From the NCBI GenBank assembly GCA_013416795.1, contig RQSC01000116.1, positions 9,616 to 73,615 of the forward strand: a DNA stretch of 64,000 nucleotides, read 5' to 3'. The position numbers and the translations under genes were made by a program. Under the pieces are notes generated by a model. That model worked only from the letters and a program-made list of their open reading frames with translations, was not told the DNA's origin and searched no databases. The stretch comes from Prasinococcaceae sp. CCMP 1430. Its lineage: Eukaryota > Prasinodermophyta > Palmophyllophyceae > Prasinococcales > Prasinococcaceae. The first letter of the stretch is position 1. Every line of letters starts with the position of its first letter. Below are positions 1 to 9,103 of this stretch, piece by piece.

Positions 1-1389
1 CGCGGCGTGCAACGGCCGGCACGCGAGTGCGCGAAGCGCGGGGCGCCCCCGTCGGCCCGCGTGCGCGCGGTGTCGCAGGTCGCCGCACTGCGGCGCAGCA
101 CTGACCCGTGCGTGCGTTTGGGCGCCGCCGGTATAAAGGGCCCCATCATCGTCGCAGGAGGCGCTGGCTATGTGGGCTCCCACACGGTGAAGGTGCTTGC
201 CGCTGCTGAGGCCGCGAGTGCCACGCCGCGCCGAATCGTTGTTGTCGACAACCTCGAGTCGGGCCATGCAGCGGCGTTGCCTGCGGGCGTTGAGCTGGTG
301 CAGCTCGCCCTCGACGACTGTGATGCTCTGGTAGAGCTCTTCGAGCGGCTACGACCCTCCGCCGTAATCGACTTCGCCGCCTATTTGTCGGTCGGCGATT
401 CGCAGGCGATCCCCGAGGAGTACTTTCGCAACAACGTCAGGAACTTCAAGAACCTGCTCGTGGCATGTGCGGCCGCGGGGACGAAGGTGATCGTAAAGAG
501 CTCGACGCAGGCGACGTACGGGGACATCTGTGAGGATGACTGCCCCGTCGCGGAGGACTTCAATTCTGCGGCGCGCTTCGATGCGCCCACGATGCATGCC
601 GGGACGCTGAGGGGCGAGGCGGTGGACGGGCCGACGCTGTTCGCAACGCTGATGAAGGAGTACGCCGACCTGGCCAAGCCCGCGGGAGGAAAGGATACGC
701 TGGACCTGAGCTTCACCGAGGAAGACGTGAAGCGGCTGCATACGCCGTGCTCGGTGTATGGCTGGTCCAAGTTAGTCAACGAGATCATGCTGGCGAAGCT
801 CGAGGCGCTCAACGGCACGCGCTGGATCGCGCTGCGCTACGGCAACGTGTGCGGAGCGGACCCGGACGGTGAGATCGGCGAGGCAAAGCCGAAGCCTCAC
901 ACGCTGATGACGCTGGCCATCTACTCCCTGCTGGCCAACATGGGTGAGATGCCGCTCGACCGCTACGGAGTGCGGGAGGTACTTAAGGTGTTCGGCACCG
1001 ACTATCCCACCCGCGATGGCACGTGCGTGCGCGATTACGTGCACCCGACAGACCTCGCCTACGCGCACGTTGCATCTCTGCAGAAGCTCAACAACGACGA
1101 CGATTGCGAGAGCGCGGCGTACAACCTCGGCACCCAGACCGGCTCGACCGTGTTCGAGGTGCTCAAGGCGTGCGAGGCGGCTGCAGGCAAGGAGCTGCGC
1201 TACACGACCGAGGCCCGCCGCCCTGGCGACCCCGCGCTGTCGGTGCTTGACTGCCGCGCCGCTGCTGCCGCGATCGGGTACCGCACAAAATTCAACCTCG
1301 AGCGCATGGCCGCCACCGCGTGGCGCTGGCACAGGGGCCATATCGACGGCTTCTCCTACGTTGGCGCCGACGCCACGCCAGCATCATAA
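1..1389 (+). CDS. NAD-dependent epimerase (UDP-glucose 4-epimerase-like), 5' partial
   Basis: Extended SDR enzyme of the GalE type, expected to interconvert nucleotide sugars such as UDP-glucose and UDP-galactose with bound NAD. The Rossmann motif GGAGYVGSH follows the first strand IIVA (near position 150). Further on are the SST catalytic region, the YGWSK (YxxxK) pair, the RYGNVCGADPDG stretch and the C-terminal VRDYVHPTDLAYAH block typical of GalE. The frame is open to the left edge with no ATG, so the gene starts outside the window. A CTGAC near 102 and an AG at 137-138 suggest the coding exon may begin at 139. Odd: about 75 extra residues lie between the catalytic Ser/Thr and the YxxxK motif, where GalE normally has about 25. 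Substrate specificity cannot be read from sequence. Confidence 0.85.
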   Translation, partial: RGVQRPARECAKRGAPPSARVRAVSQVAALRRSTDPCVRLGAAGIKGPIIVAGGAGYVGSHTVKVLAAAEAASATPRRIVVVDNLESGHAAALPAGVELVQLALDDCDALVELFERLRPSAVIDFAAYLSVGDSQAIPEEYFRNNVRNFKNLLVACAAAGTKVIVKSSTQATYGDICEDDCPVAEDFNSAARFDAPTMHAGTLRGEAVDGPTLFATLMKEYADLAKPAGGKDTLDLSFTEEDVKRLHTPCSVYGWSKLVNEIMLAKLEALNGTRWIALRYGNVCGADPDGEIGEAKPKPHTLMTLAIYSLLANMGEMPLDRYGVREVLKVFGTDYPTRDGTCVRDYVHPTDLAYAHVASLQKLNNDDDCESAAYNLGTQTGSTVFEVLKACEAAAGKELRYTTEARRPGDPALSVLDCRAAAAAIGYRTKFNLERMAATAWRWHRGHIDGFSYVGADATPAS

Positions 1390-1726
1390 ACCCTTTTTAC
1401 TTCAATCATCATTTCATGTGCGTACAGCATCACTTTACCCAAATTCGCGAAGTAGCGTTGCGGTTGAGACGGCCGGCCAGGGGGGCGACCCCGCGCCCGG
1501 CCTCAGCCGCTAAAGCACAGGGACGCGCTTGCAGTGCGCGGCTTGGCGCCCCACCACTCCGCGCCAAGGTGGCGCGGTGCCACGTGCCCGCGACCCACCC
1601 CTCTCCCCCCTATCAAACCTTCACCCTCACCCACCCAACCACCCCCGGCTGCGCGCGGCGGGCGAGCCGCGTGCGCCGCCTGGGTGGCGCACGCTCGCAG
1701 CCCTGGCGCACTCGCGAGGTAGCGCG

Positions 1727-3328
1727 ATGGCGCGCGGGCGGTGGAAGGCGCTCGAAGGCGGCGGCGGCACAGAGCGGGACAGCGAGGCGTACGGGGGTGA
1801 GGGGGCGAGCGAGGGGCTTGAGCTCACACTCGAAGGCGCTCTCGGCACGACTGGCATAGGACGCTTCCAGGTCCTCGTGATCTGTCTCTGCGGGTTGGCA
1901 AACGCCGCTGACGCCGTCGAAGTCTTAGCGGCTTCCTTCCTCCTGCCAACGGCCGGCCCCGAGCTTGGCATGGACGACGTGTCCAAGGCTGCGCTGCAGG
2001 CGTCGGTGTTTGCGGGGATGCTGGGCGGTGCATTAGTCGGTGGCTCGCTCGCTGACGCGCGAGGTCGAAAGTTCGCGATGGCAGTGTGCATGGCAGTTAC
2101 GGCAATGTTCGGCGCGCTGAGCGCCGTCGGGGACAGCATTCTGATGCTTGTCGGGTGCAGAGCGCTCGCTGGGCTCGGGGTCGGTGGCTCCGCACCGCTC
2201 GCGTTCTCATACGCGTCGGAGCTCACGCCTGCGCACGTGCGTGGAAAGGTGATGATGCTCGTGGCGGCGCAGTACATGGTGGGCTCGCTCGCAACGGTTG
2301 GGCTCGCGGCAACGCTGATGCCCTTGGCTGGCTGGAGGGGCTTCTCCGCCGCGGCGGCAGCGCCCGCTGCACTGTGCTGCGTGCTCGTGCTCTTGTTCAT
2401 GCCAGAATCCCCACGATATCTGCTCGTGCAAGGCGACAGCGACGGCGCGATGCGCGTGCTGCGGCAGATGGCGGCGGCGAACCGCGTGCGCGGTCCGGCC
2501 CCTGGCGCGGCGCTCACCCCACTCGCCGTGGACTCGCAATACGACGGCGGCGGGATTCGTGGATGGGCGCGGCGCGCGCGATGCCTGCTCGCGGTGCCCG
2601 CACTGCGCCGCTCGACACTGTCGCTGGCGCTGGCGTGGTTCGCGATTTCGTTCGGATGGTACGGGAATATGCTCTATTTGCCAACGCTCTTCGCCAAGCA
2701 GGAGGGCGGCGCCACCGCCGCACCGCCGCCTCCGATGGTGCCGGGTGGCGACAGCCCTGCAGCGGAGGGGCACCTGCCCAGCGCGGTGTACGTCGATGCC
2801 GCGTTAGTAGCCGCGGCCAACTTGCCGGGCAACCTCGCGTCCATATGGCTGGTCGACTGGGCCGGCCGGAAGCGCACCTTAATATGTACGATGGGGCTCG
2901 GTGGCATCTCCGCCGTGCTCGTTGGCTTCGCGCCGCAGACGGCGGCGTGGTCGGTGGCGGCTGGCGTCATCTTCAACGGTCTGACGGTCGGCGGTTGGAA
3001 TGCCATCGCTGCGCTCACCTCGGAGGTGTTCCCAACCCCAGTACGAGCGACTGCCGGGGGCCTTGTCTCTGCTTGCGGTCGCATCGGGGGGGCGTCGAGC
3101 GGGCTCTGCCAGGCCACAGCGAAGCTCTTCGGGGATGTGGCGCCCCTCGTAGTTGGTGGTATCGTAATGATGACCGGCAGTCTCGCGGTGTCGCTGGGCG
3201 TCGACGGCGACACGGCGGGGCGGGCGCTCGCCGATACCATCGCTGAGGGCGGCGACGAGGGGAGCGGTGAGGCAGATGCGCTGCTTCGCATCGGGGTTGG
3301 CGGCAACAGCAGCGCGGATGGGAGGTAG
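1727..3328 (+). CDS. MFS transporter, sugar/organic-ion (SV2/SVOP-like) type
   Basis: Predicted 533-residue, 12-helix major facilitator transporter. The loop 2-3 signature is GGSLADARGRKFAM, the half-way signature is PESPRYLL, as in sugar and SV2/OCT-like porters, and the matching second-half loop is WLVDWAGRKRT. A proline- and glycine-rich extramembrane loop (around residues 325-350) separates two helices in the second half, and a charged tail follows the last helix. The ATG at 1727 is chosen because the transporter homology begins about 45 residues later; the longer open frame upstream has no ATG. Single exon. The substrate is unknown: the family includes sugar, phosphate, organic cation and nicotinate carriers. 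Confidence 0.85.
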   Translation: MARGRWKALEGGGGTERDSEAYGGEGASEGLELTLEGALGTTGIGRFQVLVICLCGLANAADAVEVLAASFLLPTAGPELGMDDVSKAALQASVFAGMLGGALVGGSLADARGRKFAMAVCMAVTAMFGALSAVGDSILMLVGCRALAGLGVGGSAPLAFSYASELTPAHVRGKVMMLVAAQYMVGSLATVGLAATLMPLAGWRGFSAAAAAPAALCCVLVLLFMPESPRYLLVQGDSDGAMRVLRQMAAANRVRGPAPGAALTPLAVDSQYDGGGIRGWARRARCLLAVPALRRSTLSLALAWFAISFGWYGNMLYLPTLFAKQEGGATAAPPPPMVPGGDSPAAEGHLPSAVYVDAALVAAANLPGNLASIWLVDWAGRKRTLICTMGLGGISAVLVGFAPQTAAWSVAAGVIFNGLTVGGWNAIAALTSEVFPTPVRATAGGLVSACGRIGGASSGLCQATAKLFGDVAPLVVGGIVMMTGSLAVSLGVDGDTAGRALADTIAEGGDEGSGEADALLRIGVGGNSSADGR

Positions 3329-3516
3329 CCCGCGTCGACCTCGCGCGTCTGAATCGGAGTCGCATGCATCGACCTGCCGTACTAGTACTAATATCTCTAG
3401 CTAGCTACAGCCACCATCACGCGGCAAGTCGCCTGCGCTGTGCGCGTGTGCATGTGTGCACGTGTGCGCGCGCGCGCGCGCGTGCGTGAGGGAGCACCAG
3501 CCGCCCGCCGCCGCAT

Positions 3517-4320
3517 CTACGCTCGTTCCTCGAGGCCCCTGCTCGCGAGCGCGGCACGCACGGCGTCGGCGGCCATGCCCTCCCGCAGCAGCTGGAAGCT
3601 CCCCTCGCTCTGTAGGTCGACGACGGTGGATCCCGCACGCGAGTCGGATGTGGTGCCGCCGTCGTACACGGCCGCGCACGCGCCCCACAGGTGCGCGAAT
3701 TCGCGCACGCGCGTCGTCGATGGGGCGCCGCTCGCGTTTGCGCTGGTGAGAGCGAGAGCGCCGCCATTGCCGAGGGCAGCGCACACGTCGCGCGCAAAGG
3801 ACCCATCCGCAGGTACACGCACGCCCACGCCCGAGACCCCGGGGTTGAGCCCCGTCGCGAGGGGCACGCCCGCCCCGCGCTTTCGTGGCAGCAGCACCGT
3901 CACCGCGCCGGGCAGCAGCGCGTCTAGCGCGCCGGCAGGAAGGTGCGCCGTCTCGCAGTAGCGCGGCACGTGTGCGAGCTCACCCACGCAGATGGCCAGC
4001 GGGTTGGTACGGTCCCGACCCTTTGCGGCGTAGAGGGCATCGATAGCGGCATCGCTCCCCGCGTCTGCCGCAAGACCGTAAAGGGTGTCTGTGGGGAGGG
4101 CAATGACGTCGCCCGCGCGCACATGCGCTGCGGCCTCGGCGGCCGCGCCGGGCGCTGAGACGGGCGTGGGAGTAGGCACGGGCGTGGGCGTTGTCGCACA
4201 CTAGTCTCTGCTCGATGTCAGGTTGCCCTCGAGGTTCAACATCGAGTCCGTACGCGCAGGCGGCCGCGCACGCGCGCGCACGCGCCATAGCGCCGCCGCC
4301 GCGAGTCGTGCAGCGCGCAT
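3517..4320 (-). CDS. YRDC: YrdC/Sua5-type threonylcarbamoyl-AMP synthase
   Basis: Makes threonylcarbamoyl-AMP from threonine, bicarbonate and ATP, the first step of t6A formation at position 37 of ANN-decoding tRNAs. YrdC hallmarks: ALPTDTLYGLAAD, KGRDRTNPLA (the KxR anion site), the GVRVP strand and LTSANASG. Only the YrdC domain is present; the extra Sua5 domain of yeast is absent. No ATG lies in frame with the domain. A CTGAC branch point and TAG acceptor precede 4200, so exon 2 is 3517-4200. An ATG at 4320 followed by a GTGCGC donor after 4282 gives a 13-codon first exon, MRAARLAAAALWR, in the right phase and resembling a mitochondrial presequence. That first exon is inference. Total 240 residues. 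Confidence 0.82.
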
Positions 4321-4503
4321 CGCGCCGGGCGCACGCGTCTCCCTCTGCAGGCGCCGCCGTCGCTGGGCAAAGGGGCTACGCCCCCGCGCTGTGCTGTGTG
4401 GCACCCACAGCCAAGCGGCTGCCAGCGCTCAAAGCACGCAACGATCCAAACCCTACGCTTCAAAAAAACCTTAACCCACGCATGCACGCTCGTGCGCGGC
4501 TGC

Positions 4504-4991
4504 TCAGCCCGAGCGCAGGTCGGCGCGCAACTGCGCGACGTCGACATCGTGCCTCTCCTGGAGCTCGGTTGTCTCGTGTATCATCGCGTTGACCTTCTCC
4601 AGCACCACCGGCGCCTGGTCGCTGCCGACGACCTCGCCGACCTTCTTACCGTTTCTCCACACCTGGATGGTGGGCATCTTGGACACGCCCGCCTCCTGCA
4701 CGGCGGAGAACGGCGCCGCGTTGACATCGACCGACACAAAGCGCAGCGCGGGCATGGTGTTGGCCAGCTTCACGAGCTTCGGGCGCAGGTATTTGCACTT
4801 TCGGCACCACTTTGCCTCCCAGTCGACCACGACTGGGCCATCGGCAGCGGCCGCGGCGAGTTCGTCCACGGTGACCTCCTCGAGCTGGTGGTGGCGCTCC
4901 GCCTCTGGGTGGCCGATGTGCGGCTCCTCGTCCTCGCCTCCGCCTGCGCCGGCCGCACCGCCGGGTGCCGCCGCCGCCCCGCTGCGGCGCG
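4504..4991 (-). CDS. WCRKC-type thioredoxin-like protein, 5' truncated
   Basis: Thioredoxin-fold disulfide oxidoreductase with active site WCRKC in the context VVVDWEAKWCRKCKYLRP and cis-proline motif SKMPTIQVW. The WCRKC signature defines a class of plastid thioredoxin-like proteins in plants (TRXL2 group), so a stromal redox role is likely. The frame stays open upstream of the fold with a charged stretch (GHPEAERHHQLEEV) and runs into the ambiguous base at 4992. No ATG occurs before that point, so the N terminus and any transit peptide are missing. It lies head to head with the BPNT1 fragment across the N. Confidence 0.85.
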
Positions 4992-4992
4992 N
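4992..4992. other. single undetermined base (N), probable assembly join
   Basis: One n in the sequence. The thioredoxin gene to its left loses its start here, and the BPNT1-like frame to its right begins abruptly one codon later, part-way into its first helix. A join between two contig ends explains both. Confidence 0.7.
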
Positions 4993-5585
4993 CGGACGCC
5001 TCGGGCGCAGTCATACGTGAAGTCACTCGGGGGGGCGACCTCGGAGTGCGCGACAAGGGCGCCATCCCCACTCTCGACGGCGCGCTGGTCGCCGATGCGC
5101 AGACCGAGGCCGACCGACGTGTGGAGGCGCTGCTGCTGGCCGCGCTGGCGCGCGCGCATGCAGAGGTGGTGGTCGTCGGCGAGGAGAGCTCTGAGGGCGA
5201 AATGGACGGCGAGATGCGTGAGGCGGACGCCGAGGCCGCCCGGCGGCTTGTGGAGGGTGCGCGCTCGACGGAGGCCGAGCTGGCCGCGTCGCAGGAGGCC
5301 GGGTGGCCCGAGGCGCTGCGCGAGCCAGTGGATGCCTCGCGCGTGGTCGTGTACGCCGACCCGCTGGACGGCACCAACGAGTACGCTGGCGGCGAGCGTG
5401 AGGCTGTCACGGTTCTTATGGGCGTCGCAGTGGACGGGCGACCCGTCGCCGGCGTCATCCACCAGCCTTTCCATGGCTACGATGCGCGCGCGGCAGCGGA
5501 CGGACAGACGGACGAGCGGTTGGCACCCCTCGGGCGAACGGTGTGGGGCGGCCCGGGGGTGGGCGTCCGCGGCGGTGGGGTGCGG
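4993..5585 (+). pseudogene. 3'(2'),5'-bisphosphate nucleotidase (BPNT1-like) fragment
   Basis: Inositol-monophosphatase-superfamily fragment related to BPNT1, which hydrolyses PAP to AMP in sulfate metabolism. Visible blocks in family order: GDLGVRDKG, ADAQTEADRR, VVVVGEES (metal-binding Glu), VYADPLDGTNEY (the DPLDGT metal motif), VAGVIHQPF and RTVWGGPGVG. Missing: about 20 residues at the N terminus, and the C-terminal 40 percent that carries the last metal-ligand Asp (WD region) and substrate-binding residues. The frame runs without a stop into the BSD-domain protein starting at 5586. As it stands it should be inactive. It may be a true decayed gene, a fusion, or an artefact of the join at 4992. 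Confidence 0.7.
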
Positions 5586-6983
5586 ATGGAGGCCCGAGTG
5601 AGCGCGCTCGGCAGGTGGGCGGACGGCATGGGCGCGGCGTTCAGCAAGCTCGCGACCGAGGCCAAGGCGAAGAGCAAGGTGCTGCTCGACGAGTACAAGC
5701 GCGACCTGGCGGAGTTCACGGGAAGCGTCGGGGAGGAGAGCCGCGCGCTGGGCTCGGACGCCGTCGCCAACGCGCGCAAGGTGCGAGCGCGCGCGTGAGC
5801 GCGCGAGCGCGCGCGCAACGCTGGTGGGTGTGCGCTCTTTTTTCTCGAGCGATACCGAATGCGAATGTGCGCGCGACTGTGGATGTGTTTTGAACTGCGT
5901 CGTACTCTCCCGTTGGAAGGACTTGAGGGGTATGGACGTGACCAACGGACGTTGGGGACCACACCGGCGTGTGGGCAGGCGCATCGCGCAAGGGCGCGCG
6001 CGACCGCGCGGCGCGGCGGGGCCTGGCGTGCTTGCTTTGCTGACACTCGTGCGTGCCACGCGCCGTTCGCCGCGGCGCGTCGCGGCGGCCCCTGTGTCCG
6101 CGCGTGGCGCTGGTAGGCGACGAAGGACGGCGCAGACCTGAGCAAGCGCGTGAGCACCACGGTCCTGAAGGGCACCACGGACTTCGTCGCGCAGGTTTCG
6201 GCCGCCATCAATATGTCAGATGACGAGATTCGAGCGATGAAGAGGGGCGCCAGTGGGGGTGGGAGGGACAGCGGAGGCGCGAGCGCCGGCGCCCCTGAGC
6301 CGACGCCGTTCGAACGAGCCGTCGCGGCGATGCAGCGCGATCCAAGCACGTATACGGACGAGCCCTCGGACGTTGGAGCTTTCGTGGCATGGAAGGACTC
6401 GTTTTGCGTCGAGGAGCGGCGCGCGGACATCGACACCGTCCTCGCCGAGAATGCGTTCATGGCAGAGCTCCAAAGTCGCATCGTGCCGCTCATCGTCGAA
6501 CACGAGCTCTTCTGGGAGAGGTACTTTTTCAGGCTGCACCTTCTCAAGCAAGAGATGTGCAGGGCGGACGCGGACGCCGAGGCGCAGGCTCTGTCAAGCG
6601 CTGCGGCGTCCGCTGCCGTGGCTGGCGGCGTGAATGCGGCCACCGCTGGCGCGATCGCCGACGGAGGCGGGGACATCGCTGATCAGGAGGCCGACGGCGC
6701 GGCCGAGGCCGATGCAGAAGACGCAGACAGCAACGGGTCGAGCGGGCAGGCAAGCGCGAGCGCGGCAAGCGCGTACTCGGCCAAGAGCACTGACTTCATG
6801 ATGGTGACGTCCTCGAAGTCCAAGGACAAGGACAGATCGAAACCGACCATGCCACCACCGCCACCGTCGCCGACGAACGGCGGCGCTGTGGACGACGGCG
6901 CGGATGACGACTGGGCGACGGGTGACGCCACCGCTGCCAACGATGACGACGACGACATTGACGAGGATTGGGGCGAGGACTGA
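5586..6983 (+). CDS. BSD-domain protein
   Basis: Two exons, 5586-5780 and 6117-6983, joined in phase 0 to give about 353 residues; donor GTGCGA, branch point CTGAC, acceptor GGTAG. Exon 1 encodes an amphipathic helical region (KLATEAKAKSKVLLDEYKRD). The BSD domain lies around residues 165-225 and shows the DVGAFVAWKDSFCVEERR and LIVEHELFWERYFFRLH blocks with the paired aromatic residues typical of BSD. The C-terminal tail is acidic and ends DEDWGED, as in many plant and SYAP1-like BSD proteins. BSD domains occur in TFIIH p62, synapse-associated and DOS2-like proteins; the role here is unknown. The ATG at 5586 is in frame with the preceding BPNT1 fragment. Confidence 0.75.
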
Positions 6984-7108
6984 AGAGCGCGAGCCGCAGT
7001 ATCATATCAGCCGCGCGGCGGCGCAAGGTCGCTCATGTAACCATTTGACCATATGACTACAGCGGCGGCTCGAGAGCGCACCAGCCCAGTAGCGCGCCTT
7101 TTGCGCGA

Positions 7109-8905
7109 TCATTGTGTTTGGGGCGGCGCGGGACCTGCCGGTGCCGCGATCGCGGGCGACGCCTTCATCTTGGCCGGCGCGGCCGCCCGTGTGCGCTCCC
7201 ACACCTGCAGGTAGGCCTCGGTGAGCGTGAGCATTTGCGGGAGGATCTCCGCCACGTTCAGGTCGCGCATCTCGTACCACGCTCCTGGCCCCTCGCTCTT
7301 GCGCTGGACGTGCACGCGCGTTGTGTGCGCAGCCTTGGGCTTGCCTTCGTGGCACACGTTGGCGACCAGGTCGTAGCGGGTGCCGTTGGCGGACTCGCGC
7401 AGCACCGCCGGAGTCACGGCCTCCGCCACGTCGAGGGCGCGCATGGGAAATGTCACCAGGGTGTGATTCTTCTCGAGGAAGAAGTTGTTCTTGAAGAAGC
7501 GTTTCATGTGCAGGACGAGGTAGGGAGGCAACCTGCGCAGCGAGAAGCGCCGTCGGCCCTGCCGCGGGTCCTCGGTGACTTCCACGCCGTTGTACTTGTG
7601 CAGCAGCGACCCCAGCGACACCTGCGGTAGGATATTGCGCTCCAGCGCGTCCTGGAAGAGCGGCTGCGGCGGGAGGTCGAGACCAAGCATCAGAAATGGC
7701 ACGGCCTGTGCATTGGTCACCGCCCCCGCTTCATCAAGCGTCTCCACTTTGAGCTCTCCCCTGAAGCACCTGCTCACAATGGTCGACTTGGCGCCGTCCA
7801 CCGCGCAAAGCTCGCGGTGCATACAATTGAGAAGCCACTGCAGGAACTCGACGGGATCGGCCGCGTCGAGGCCGAAGCGCTTCTTGGACTGCGTTATGAC
7901 CTCCTGGGCGAACTCGTGCGGCGACACGTGCCCCTTGAAACTTCGCGGGTTCCACATCTTGCGCAGCAGCTCGCCGAGGCGCCAGGTGAGCGGAGCGCGC
8001 TCGCGCACCTCGCGCCGTGCGCCACGCGCCGAGAGCAGGAAGTTGCGCAGCGGCGTGACGCGGTTAAGCGCCTGCACGACCACGTTCATGTAGTCGTGCC
8101 CCCGGATGTTGTTCAGGCCCACCGATCCAGGCAGGAACTCAGTGCCATCGAGGCTGCGCGTCCATCCGATGCTGCCGGCTCCCGTGCTGCCGCGCCCGCT
8201 GCCGCTGCTGCCGCCAACGCCGCCATTGCCACTGCCATCACTGCCGCCCCCGCTCTCACCACCCGCTGCACCGTTCCCACGCTTGTCTAACCTGGCGATG
8301 TCGGCATCCGAGAACGACGGGTCGCGGTTGAAGCGGATGTCGTTGAGCGTGTCGTCGATGACCTCGTACCCCTCCGGCAAGCAGTACGTCTTCCCCGATC
8401 CAACGTTCATGAAAATGCGGTGGCCCTCCTCGAGCGCATGTGCGTGCGCGTGCGTGCCCACGCCGCGCCCCTGGAAGTACTTGCCGCACACGAGGCAGGC
8501 GTATACGTTGGTGGTCGAGAGCGACACCGAGCACGCCTTCTGAAAGTCAAAGTCGAGCGCCCAGCGCCGCACCGATGCCACGTACGGGCACGCGCGGCTC
8601 AGCGGATTCTCACCCACACCGGCGCTCACGCCCCCACCTCGCGCCTTCTTCGCTTCGCGCTCCTGCTCCTCGCGCTCCTCCTCCTCCAGGAGCGCCGCGG
8701 CGGCCTCGTCGCGCTGCCGCTTGCGCGCCGCCTCAGGGTCCTCCGGGTCCTCAGGGTCGTCTGCGGCGGCCGCCGCGGCCGCGCGCGCCATCTCAGCGCG
8801 CGCGGCGACTGCCGCCATGCGCTCCGCCTCGGCGCGTTCATCGGGCGTGATCGCCTCGCCGCCGCCGTCCTCTCCTCCGCCGGCCCCGCCAGCCGCCGCA
8901 ACCAT
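7109..8905 (-). CDS. USP39: SAD1/USP39-type spliceosomal ubiquitin-protease homologue
   Basis: Tri-snRNP assembly factor of the inactive USP class, acting in the nucleus in pre-mRNA splicing. It is a single exon of 598 residues. After an acidic, alanine-rich N-terminal helix comes the zinc-finger UBP domain (CPYVASVRRW, ACLVCGKYFQGRG, GHRIFMN, TYCLPEGYEVID), then the USP-like domain beginning GLNNIRGHDYMN. In active USPs the latter motif reads GLxNxGNTCYMN; here Asp replaces the catalytic Cys, as in known USP39/Sad1. A low-complexity Gly/Ser linker (near 8180-8280) separates the two domains. The ATG at 8905 is chosen because frame upstream only runs into a poly-T stretch. Divergent from the oxidoreductase gene, about 200 bp away. 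Confidence 0.92.
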   Translation of the reverse strand: MVAAAGGAGGGEDGGGEAITPDERAEAERMAAVAARAEMARAAAAAAADDPEDPEDPEAARKRQRDEAAAALLEEEEREEQEREAKKARGGGVSAGVGENPLSRACPYVASVRRWALDFDFQKACSVSLSTTNVYACLVCGKYFQGRGVGTHAHAHALEEGHRIFMNVGSGKTYCLPEGYEVIDDTLNDIRFNRDPSFSDADIARLDKRGNGAAGGESGGGSDGSGNGGVGGSSGSGRGSTGAGSIGWTRSLDGTEFLPGSVGLNNIRGHDYMNVVVQALNRVTPLRNFLLSARGARREVRERAPLTWRLGELLRKMWNPRSFKGHVSPHEFAQEVITQSKKRFGLDAADPVEFLQWLLNCMHRELCAVDGAKSTIVSRCFRGELKVETLDEAGAVTNAQAVPFLMLGLDLPPQPLFQDALERNILPQVSLGSLLHKYNGVEVTEDPRQGRRRFSLRRLPPYLVLHMKRFFKNNFFLEKNHTLVTFPMRALDVAEAVTPAVLRESANGTRYDLVANVCHEGKPKAAHTTRVHVQRKSEGPGAWYEMRDLNVAEILPQMLTLTEAYLQVWERTRAAAPAKMKASPAIAAPAGPAPPQTQ

Positions 8906-8974
8906 CGTCGCACGCCGCACGCCGCACACTGCGCCACCAGCGCGCGCTGTGACGCGGCCGCACCCCGAGAGACT

Positions 8975-8990
8975 AAAAAAAAAAAAAAAA
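8975..8990 (+). repeat. poly-A run of 16 in a divergent promoter
   Basis: Sixteen consecutive A in otherwise GC-rich DNA between the divergent USP39 and oxidoreductase genes. Rigid dA:dT tracts often exclude nucleosomes at promoters, which is a plausible role here. Confidence 0.8.
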
Positions 8991-9103
8991 GTTACCTCGG
9001 GCCCGTACAGTATGGTGCCGTCCACGCCTGCTGCGGCTGTGCGGCGCCACGCAGCATGGCGGGATGCACGTCACACGGCGCGTGCGCGCCACGGGCGGGC
9101 GTG

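Noticed and set aside
1-138. First 46 codons of the epimerase frame as true N terminus
   Set aside because: No ATG; a CTGAC near 102 and AG at 138 suggest intron sequence, and the composition is unlike the rest of the protein.
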